NCBI RefSeq assembly: GCF_019063845.1
Contig: NZ_CP077683.1
Coordinates: 4,927,524 to 4,991,523, forward strand
Reading direction: 5' to 3'
Origin: Geomonas subterranea
GTDB taxonomy: Bacteria > Desulfobacterota > Desulfuromonadia > Geobacterales > Geobacteraceae
Length of the DNA stretch: 64,000 nt
The notes beneath the pieces are model-generated. The model had not been told where the DNA came from. It did no database searches and was given only the letters and a program-made list of their open reading frames with translations. How positions within the stretch are numbered: the stretch's first letter is position 1; each line of letters starts with the position of its first letter. Positions 58,535-64,000 of the stretch are shown piece by piece. Both the position numbers and the translations under genes were made by a program.

Positions 58535-60508
58535 GTGCAATGCAATAACTGGAGGCCTCTGCTGATTCGCCGGATCGTACCTCGTCTTTTCGGGACCTTG
58601 TGTCTGCTTCTGTGCTTTCGCCCGGGGGAAGGGGAGGCCTATTCCCTTTTGGGCGTCAGGGACTTCGGCCAATCCGTGGGGGGGACCTACTCCCTGCAGC
58701 ACTCCAAGGATTCCGCGGCCGCCAACAGCACCGTGATGGAACAGAACTACACGGAGGATTACGGTGTCCAGTTCGACTACTTCGTCGTGACCCCCCTTTT
58801 GTGGAAGGGGAGGGCCCTCCTCGACCTCGAGGGGGTGCAGAAGAAGGAGGAGGCCGACGGCGGGACCGCCCGTTCGTCGCAGGTACGCCTGCGCTACAAC
58901 CTGAACGCATACCTCCTGCCGTCGACTCCCTATCCGGTCTCCATCGCGGCGAGTTCCGCCCGCGAGACCGTCTCGCTCCCCTTCTCCCCCGATTACCAGA
59001 GCGAGCACGACGATCTGATGACCATCCTCACCATTCAGAACCAGTTCGTGCCGTCGGAGCTGAGCCTCGCGCAGCAGTCGCAGACCACCTCGGGGCAGGG
59101 GCGGGACATCACCCAGAAGAGCCATAGTTTCAACCTCAACACCCGCCCCAACCTCGGGGCCCTCGGCATGATCACCGCTTCGATCAACCTCTCCGAGAGC
59201 GACTCCAGCGGCATCGGCAGCGACAGCTCCAGCCACAACTCGTCCGGCACCGCCAACTTCGGCTACCACAACTCCTGGCGCTCGGCGCAAAACCTCGCGC
59301 GCAACTTCTCGCTCACCTACGGCTACCACCAAAACGCCGGCACCAGCGTCATCACCACCCAGACCCTGAACAGCGGCGTCGGCTGGGAGTTCGGCAAGGT
59401 GCTCCAGGGGGACCTCACCTACTTCTCATCCAAGAGCAGCTCCTTCGAGCAGAAGTCGCAGAGCCAGGGGGTGTCCGGCGCGCTCTCGCACAAGCTCATG
59501 GGGAGCCTGAGGAGCGCGATCAACGCCTCGGCGACCAGGGACCAGTACGACGACGGCCAGAACACCTTCATATCCGCCGGCCTGAACCTTGGCTACCACA
59601 AGAGGCTCCCTGCCGCCAGCGACACGACCGTCGGCTATGGCTACACGATGACCCGCAACGAACACACCGGCGGGGTAAGCTCCATCTTCATCTCCGAGGA
59701 ACGCCACCCCGTCCCCATCGTGACCCCCGGTCGCATCAGGCTGAATCAGCCCACCTTCCAGGCGAACAGCATCACGGTGGTGGGGGCCCAGTCGCGGCTA
59801 CCCTATCCCGCTTCTTTCTACAACATCGTCCCGGAGGGGATCGAGCTCACCGACCACAACCTGGTCGACACCGACATCCTGATCAGCTACCGCTATACCC
59901 AGGATCCCAACATCGTCACCGTGGGGACCAACCACGGCGCCAACGCCGCGGTCAACCTCTTCGCCGGCAAGTACCGCGTCTACACCAACGCCAACCAGAG
60001 CGACCAGAGGCTCGTCAAGGGGCAGGCAACCTCCCTCACCACCAGCGGTACCCGGCATTTCGACCTCGGCGCGACGGCCAACCTCACCCCACACAACCTC
60101 TCCGCCGAACTCGGCTACGACAAGGACTACGCCCAGAACCAGTATTACCTGACCGGCTCCTGGGGAACCTCCGCCCCGTATGCCGGCGGCGACGTCTCCG
60201 TGAACGCCAACGACCGCTTCACGCTCCAGCGCTCCAACGGCAGGGACGACCAGTACTGGGCCAACAGCCTCTCCCTGCAGAGCACCTACCGCCGCAACTT
60301 CGGGCGCATAGCGGGCAAGTTCAAGGCCAACTACGCCAACATGGCCAGCGCGGACAGCACCTTTCATACCGCCTCCCTGGGGGCGAACCTCGAGGCGTCC
60401 TTCGGCAAGCTCTTCGTTTTACTCAACAGCAGCGTGTTGTGGACCTTTTCCGCCGGCGGCAACACGTCGAGCGAAACCATCAGCCTCTCGTTCAGGAGAT
60501 CGTTTTGA
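58535..60508 (+). CDS. Outer-membrane beta-barrel of the conduit (MtrB/PIORF-like role)
   Basis: A 657-residue outer-membrane barrel. The signal region ends EAYSLLG. Alternating strands fill the protein (SLQHSKDSAAANSTVMEQNYTEDYGVQFDYFVVTPLLWKG..., LDLEGVQKKEEADG, YGYTMTRNEHTGG, ETISLSFRRSF), and the C-terminus is Phe, the barrel-assembly signature. Length and position between cytochromes suit a porin-cytochrome barrel of about 20-26 strands. The family cannot be named from sequence alone. The start is not certain: GTG 58535 is used; GGGGGG lies about 10 bases before it. Confidence 0.75.
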   Translation: MQCNNWRPLLIRRIVPRLFGTLCLLLCFRPGEGEAYSLLGVRDFGQSVGGTYSLQHSKDSAAANSTVMEQNYTEDYGVQFDYFVVTPLLWKGRALLDLEGVQKKEEADGGTARSSQVRLRYNLNAYLLPSTPYPVSIAASSARETVSLPFSPDYQSEHDDLMTILTIQNQFVPSELSLAQQSQTTSGQGRDITQKSHSFNLNTRPNLGALGMITASINLSESDSSGIGSDSSSHNSSGTANFGYHNSWRSAQNLARNFSLTYGYHQNAGTSVITTQTLNSGVGWEFGKVLQGDLTYFSSKSSSFEQKSQSQGVSGALSHKLMGSLRSAINASATRDQYDDGQNTFISAGLNLGYHKRLPAASDTTVGYGYTMTRNEHTGGVSSIFISEERHPVPIVTPGRIRLNQPTFQANSITVVGAQSRLPYPASFYNIVPEGIELTDHNLVDTDILISYRYTQDPNIVTVGTNHGANAAVNLFAGKYRVYTNANQSDQRLVKGQATSLTTSGTRHFDLGATANLTPHNLSAELGYDKDYAQNQYYLTGSWGTSAPYAGGDVSVNANDRFTLQRSNGRDDQYWANSLSLQSTYRRNFGRIAGKFKANYANMASADSTFHTASLGANLEASFGKLFVLLNSSVLWTFSAGGNTSSETISLSFRRSF

Positions 60509-61524
60509 GACCAGGCAAACCGTTTTCCCCATCGCTGTTGCGCATTCTCGCCCTTTGCTCCCTCCTCGCCGCCGGATGCACCCTGGGGGGGCGCGACCAG
60601 GAGGCGACCCGCAACTGGCCCCCGCGCCCCTATCCCGCGCGGATCGTCTGGACCGGGGCGGCCAGGTCTCCGGAAAACCTCGAGATCGGCAACGGCTTCT
60701 GGGCGCGCCTGTGGCGCGACATCTCCGGGGACAACCAGAACGCCATCGCCCGCCCCTACGGCATCCACGCCGACTGCAGGCGGCGCATCCTGGTGGTCGA
60801 TTCGCAGAAAAAAGGGGTGCACCTCTACGACCGGGAGTTCAAGCGCTACTACTTCGTGGGGGAGAAGGAGTTCACCCTCCCCATCGGGGTCACCGAGGAC
60901 GAGCACAACACCGCTTTCGTCACCGATTCCGCCGCCGGCGCCGTGTACCGCTTCAACCTGGGCGAGCGGCGGGTGATCCCGTTCGTCACGGGGCTAAAAA
61001 GGCCGACCGGGATCGTGTTCAACCCGCTCAACCAGATGATCTACGTCACCGACACCCTGGCGGGGCAGGTGCTCGCCTTCGACGGGCAGGGGAAGGAGGT
61101 GCTCCGCTTCGGCAGGCCGGGGAAGGGGCGCGGGGAGTTCAACCTTCCCACCGATCTCGCCGTGGACCGGCAGGGGAGGATCTATGTGACTGACCCCTTG
61201 AACGCCCGCATCCAGGTCTTCACCAGGGACGGCGCCTGGGTGAGGGAGTTCGGCCAGGCCGGCGACACGCCGGGGTACTTCGGCAAGCCCAAGGGGGTCG
61301 CCGTCAACAGCGAGGGGCACGTCTACGTCTGCGACGCGCAGTACGACCGGGTGCAGGTGTTCAACCAGGAGGGGAAGCTCCTGATCTCCTTCGGCTCCTC
61401 CGGCAACGGCAAGGGTGAGTTCTGGATGCCCTCGGGCATCGCCATCGACAAGGACGACAACATATTCGTCGCAGACTCCTACAACAACAGAATCCAGTTA
61501 TTCGGGTACATCTGGCTCGACTAG
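60505..61524 (+). CDS. NHL-repeat lipoprotein, second copy
   Basis: A 339-residue lipoprotein (lipobox CSLLAAGC) with six NHL blades (RRRILVVDSQKKGVHLYDREF, MIYVTDTLAGQVLAFDGQG, GRIYVTDPLNARIQVFTRDG, HVYVCDAQYDRVQVFNQEG, NIFVADSYNNRIQLFG). The post-lipobox region RNWPPRPYPARIVWTG matches the same region of the first NHL lipoprotein (WPPPPDAPRIQYLQ), so they are paralogues. TTG 60505, with AGGAG six bases before, overlaps the stop of the barrel gene by four bases; a longer frame to 60439 lies inside that gene. The last blade and all repeats look intact. Confidence 0.85.
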   Translation: MRPGKPFSPSLLRILALCSLLAAGCTLGGRDQEATRNWPPRPYPARIVWTGAARSPENLEIGNGFWARLWRDISGDNQNAIARPYGIHADCRRRILVVDSQKKGVHLYDREFKRYYFVGEKEFTLPIGVTEDEHNTAFVTDSAAGAVYRFNLGERRVIPFVTGLKRPTGIVFNPLNQMIYVTDTLAGQVLAFDGQGKEVLRFGRPGKGRGEFNLPTDLAVDRQGRIYVTDPLNARIQVFTRDGAWVREFGQAGDTPGYFGKPKGVAVNSEGHVYVCDAQYDRVQVFNQEGKLLISFGSSGNGKGEFWMPSGIAIDKDDNIFVADSYNNRIQLFGYIWLD

Positions 61525-61543
61525 GGCCGGTAGAGGAATGAAG

Positions 61544-63297
61544 ATGGGCTTCCATAAAACGACCCTCAGCGCGATCCTCCTCACCTTCGTCGCCGTCTCC
61601 GCCATGCCGGCGGCCGCGGCCACCGGGGAGGGGATCCTCACCACCAGGCACAACCTGTCCAAGAGCGGCCCGGGGCCGATCAAGACGGAGAGCGAGACCC
61701 AGGTCTGCATCTTCTGTCACACCCCGCACCACGCCAGCAGCGTCACGCCGCTCTGGAGCCGCCCCATGGCCACCACCGTCTACAGCACCTACAGCTCCAC
61801 CACGCGCTTCGCGCAGCCGGGGCAGCCGACCGGCTCCTCGCGGCTGTGCCTTTCCTGCCACGACGGCACCATCGCCGTGGGCGCCCTCATCAACGACGTC
61901 AGCATCCCCATGGCGGGGGGCTTCACCACCATTCCGATCGAAAGCCCCAGCAACATCGGGGGGAAAACCGGCGCCGACCTCACCAACGACCACCCCATCT
62001 CCTTCAAGTACGGCGCCGACCTGGTCACCAAGAACAAGCAGTTGCGGCTTCCCAGCGAGATCGACCGGAAACTCAAGCTCGACGCCGGCGAGAACATGCA
62101 GTGCACCACCTGCCACAACCCCCACACCGACCCGTACGGCAAGTTCCTGGTCATGAGCAACGCCAACTCCGCGCTCTGCGTGAGCTGCCACAACGTGACC
62201 GGGTGGCAGGGGTCGGTGCACAAGTCCGACCCCCTGGGTGCGGTCAAGGGGTGCCAGAACTGCCACGTCCCGCACAACGCCAAGATGCCGCAGCGGCTCA
62301 TGAAGGGGTACCCCGAGGAGATGAACTGCCTCCCCTGCCATTCACCCTCCGGGGGCGCCCGCGACATCCAGTCCCTGCTCGCGCTGCCGTCCAGGCACGA
62401 CGTGCGCGACACCACCGGCGTCCACGACACCGCCGAATCCGTCCTCGGGATGCAAAAGCACGTCGAGTGCGAGGACTGCCACAACCCGCACGCGGTGCAG
62501 TCGCTCGGGGCGGTGGCCCCGGCCGTCAACGGGGCGCTGGACAAGGTGAGGGGGTCGCCCTGGGGGGGGAGGTGAAGGAGACCGCCCTCTACGAGTACGA
62601 GGTCTGCTTCAAGTGCCACGGCGACAAGAACTTCTCCAGCACCCCGATCGTGCGGCAGCTCCCCTCGCTCAACCTGCGCCTGAAATTCGCCCTGGAAAAC
62701 CCCTCCTACCACCCGGTGGAGGGGCCGGGCAAGGTCTCACCCGTGCAGAGCCTGCGCAACGACCTCGGCTACACCAGCTCCAGCGTCATCTACTGCACCG
62801 CCTGCCACGGCAGCGACCAGAGCGTCAAGGCGGGAGGCACCGGCCCCAACGGGCCGCACGGCTCCAACTACCCGTATCTCCTGCTGGCCCGCTACGACAC
62901 CGAGACCTACCCGCGCAGCTACAGCGACTCGAGCTACGCGCTCTGCTTTCGCTGCCACGCCCAGGAGCGCCTTTTCGCCGCCACCTCCCCCTTCTCCGTC
63001 CCCGCAACGGGACTTCCCCTGCACGACCTCCACGTCGTGCAGCAGGGTGTCCCCTGTTTCATCTGCCACGACCCCCACGGCACCAGCCGCGCCGGCGGGG
63101 CCACCGACCAGAAGAACTCCCACCTGATCAACTTCGCCACCAACTTCCAGGTGGTGGCCAGCTACGACGGTACCAGCTACCCCCGGTCGTGCACCTCGAG
63201 CTGCCACTCCGACAACCCCAGGACCTACGGCCCCGCTGCCGCACCGGCGGGGAGGCTCGTCCCGAGAATAAAAAGGCCCGCGCTCCGCCCCTTTTAG
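61544..63297 (+). pseudogene. 12-heme c-type cytochrome interrupted by a one-base frameshift
   Basis: An exported cytochrome that reads as two frames. The first (61544-62575) begins MGFHKTTLSAILLTFVAVSA with a signal peptide and has seven CXXCH motifs (CIFCH, CLSCH, CTTCH, CVSCH, CQNCH, CLPCH, CEDCH), ending in a stop at 62573. The second, in another frame to 63297, continues with EVKETALYEYEVCFKCHG and adds CFKCH, CTACH, CFRCH, CFICH and a CX3CH (CTSSCH). Together they give 12 hemes in one continuous protein of about 584 residues. The shift lies between a G5 run (62550-62554) and a G8 run (62562-62569), so one G has been lost or, less likely, a programmed shift occurs. The second part has no signal peptide of its own. 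ATG 61544 has AGAGGA upstream (ATG 61538 is also possible). Confidence 0.85.
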
Positions 63298-63315
63298 GGA
63301 GCGCCGCGCGGGCCA
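63273..63315 (-). terminator. Rho-independent terminator of the BamE-like lipoprotein gene
   Basis: GC-rich hairpin GGCCCGCGC..GCGCGGGCC (63277-63314), with the T-run on the minus strand after it. It overlaps the end of the frameshifted cytochrome. Confidence 0.7.
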
Positions 63316-63336
63316 TTGCAACGTTGGTGGAGCGCC

Positions 63337-63711
63337 CTACTGTATGACCACGCTGGTATCCGCCGCCTCGTACTCCTGCACCACGCCGCTGTCATCGAAG
63401 CTGACCGTCAGCGTCGTGACGGGCTGCTGTCCTCCCTTCGCCACGGCTTGCAGCGGCGGCGCGGTCCAGTAGTTCCAGACCTGGGCCGGGCCGGTGGCCA
63501 GACCCACCGATCTTCTCTGGATCGAGTTGGGTGTGCCGATCCTGCCGAGGATCTCCTCCCGCGTCGTCTTCCCTTTCACGATCACCTCATTCACGTACGC
63601 CGGCGAGAAATTCCTCTCGCTATTCGGGGCTGCCTCCCCGGCCTTCTGCGCGGGGGCATGCGCGCATGCGCCAAGAAGCAGCGCCGCCAGCACCAGACAC
63701 ATCTTTTTCAT
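63337..63711 (-). CDS. BamE/SmpA-like small lipoprotein
   Basis: A 124-residue lipoprotein (lipobox LLLGAC, then AHAPAQK). The mature part shows the SmpA/OmlA (BamE) pattern: VNEVIVKGKTTREEILGRIGTPNSI at the helix pair, then YWTAPP and LTVSFDDSGVVQEYE as strands. BamE-like proteins assist outer-membrane barrel assembly, a role that would suit this envelope-rich region, by inference. ATG 63711 has ACAGGAGGAA; a longer frame to 63810 lacks support. Convergent with the cytochrome cluster. Confidence 0.82.
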   Translation of the reverse strand: MKKMCLVLAALLLGACAHAPAQKAGEAAPNSERNFSPAYVNEVIVKGKTTREEILGRIGTPNSIQRRSVGLATGPAQVWNYWTAPPLQAVAKGGQQPVTTLTVSFDDSGVVQEYEAADTSVVIQ

Positions 63712-64000
63712 CTGCGATTCCTCCTGTAGGTTCAAGAAAATACTGAAGTTGAATATGCAATTTCTCAGCCGGATTCCGGGCGCAACGCGGTTCCAGCCCC
63801 TTAGCGCCACGGCAACCGCAAGCCACGTCCCCGCCCTGCGTCTTTTCCCCCAGCTAGGTTAAATGCCCCCGCAGCATGCCCCACCCGTCACGTGCCGCCG
63901 CACCCCCTTCTGGGTTGTTCACCCCAGGCGGGGCAGGGGGTGTGCACGGGGGAATCAACGGCAAGGTCCCGCTTGCTCCGGCGACCTGTTTCGCGGCGCA
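63712..64000. other. Window-edge intergenic region
   Basis: About 290 bases without a supported gene. A G/C-rich dyad CTGGGGTGAACAACCCAG on the minus strand (63910-63927) resembles the cytochrome-cluster operators (TGGGG-N6-ACCCA); its target could be outside the window. Confidence 0.4.

Overview
This is a GC-rich chromosomal segment from a Desulfuromonadota bacterium of the Geobacter type (Geobacter, Geomonas or Citrifermentans). The main signs are seven c-type cytochrome genes with about 63 CXXCH-like heme sites in total, NHL-repeat lipoproteins next to an outer-membrane barrel, OxlT-like and PilZ proteins, HD-GYP and multi-PAS signalling proteins, many sigma-54 (-24/-12) promoters, and a tandem pair of GEMM-I (cyclic dinucleotide) riboswitches. 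Species is not resolved. I saw no rRNA, CRISPR array, phage or IS element; one tRNA (initiator Met) is present.

Layout. 1-2.5 kb: surface-glycan glycosyltransferases and a DUF2304 protein. 2.6-11.4 kb: a secreted 22-heme cytochrome, a three-repeat lipoprotein, an OmpA-type protein, a triheme cytochrome and a small ribbon-helix-helix-like protein. 11.5-16.3 kb: a glycosyltransferase, a 58-residue protein, a PAS histidine kinase with a lipoprotein, and a Spy/CpxP-like protein. 16.4-18 kb: an OxlT-type MFS transporter behind a sigma-54 promoter with upstream dyads. 18-23.6 kb: a TadG-like protein, DUF309, a periplasmic beta-carbonic anhydrase, TauE/SafE plus DUF1634, a putative short RNA, an outer-membrane protein and tRNA-fMet. 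24-34 kb: an envelope operon (four-domain rhodanese lipoprotein, outer-membrane barrel, Fe-S/VTT fusion, glycosyltransferase, second rhodanese, BcsA-like and GT-C glycosyltransferases). 34-40 kb: a diheme Ig-repeat surface protein under the tandem riboswitches, followed by a TPR protein and an HD-GYP-REC protein. 40-45 kb: a MASE1-type histidine kinase with its LuxR-type regulator, then PilZ, Lrp and alanine dehydrogenase. 47-52 kb: a TonB receptor with a periplasmic binding protein, and a sensor kinase. 52-64 kb: a peptidyl-prolyl isomerase lipoprotein and a large cytochrome/NHL/barrel cluster.

How the genes fit together. The 53.5-63.3 kb cluster has the parts of a porin-cytochrome conduit for extracellular electron transfer: periplasmic and outer-surface multiheme cytochromes, a 657-residue barrel, a pentaheme lipoprotein and two NHL lipoproteins. 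An 18-bp dyad (GTGGGGCA..T.ACCCAC) lies upstream of both of its first two cytochrome genes, and a near-perfect sigma-54 promoter lies upstream of the second, which points to a shared regulator. The last cytochrome of the cluster is split by a one-base frameshift near G-runs. The 24-30 kb block resembles the rhodanese/outer-membrane channel (Ext-type) loci of Geobacter. Cyclic dinucleotide signalling recurs: riboswitches, an HD-GYP phosphodiesterase and a PilZ protein lie within about 10 kb of each other.

The most unusual item is the riboswitch pair at 36.9-37.2 kb. The two aptamers are nearly identical, but the base aligned with Vc2 position 20, which separates c-di-GMP from 3',3'-cGAMP recognition, is A in the distal copy and G in the proximal copy.
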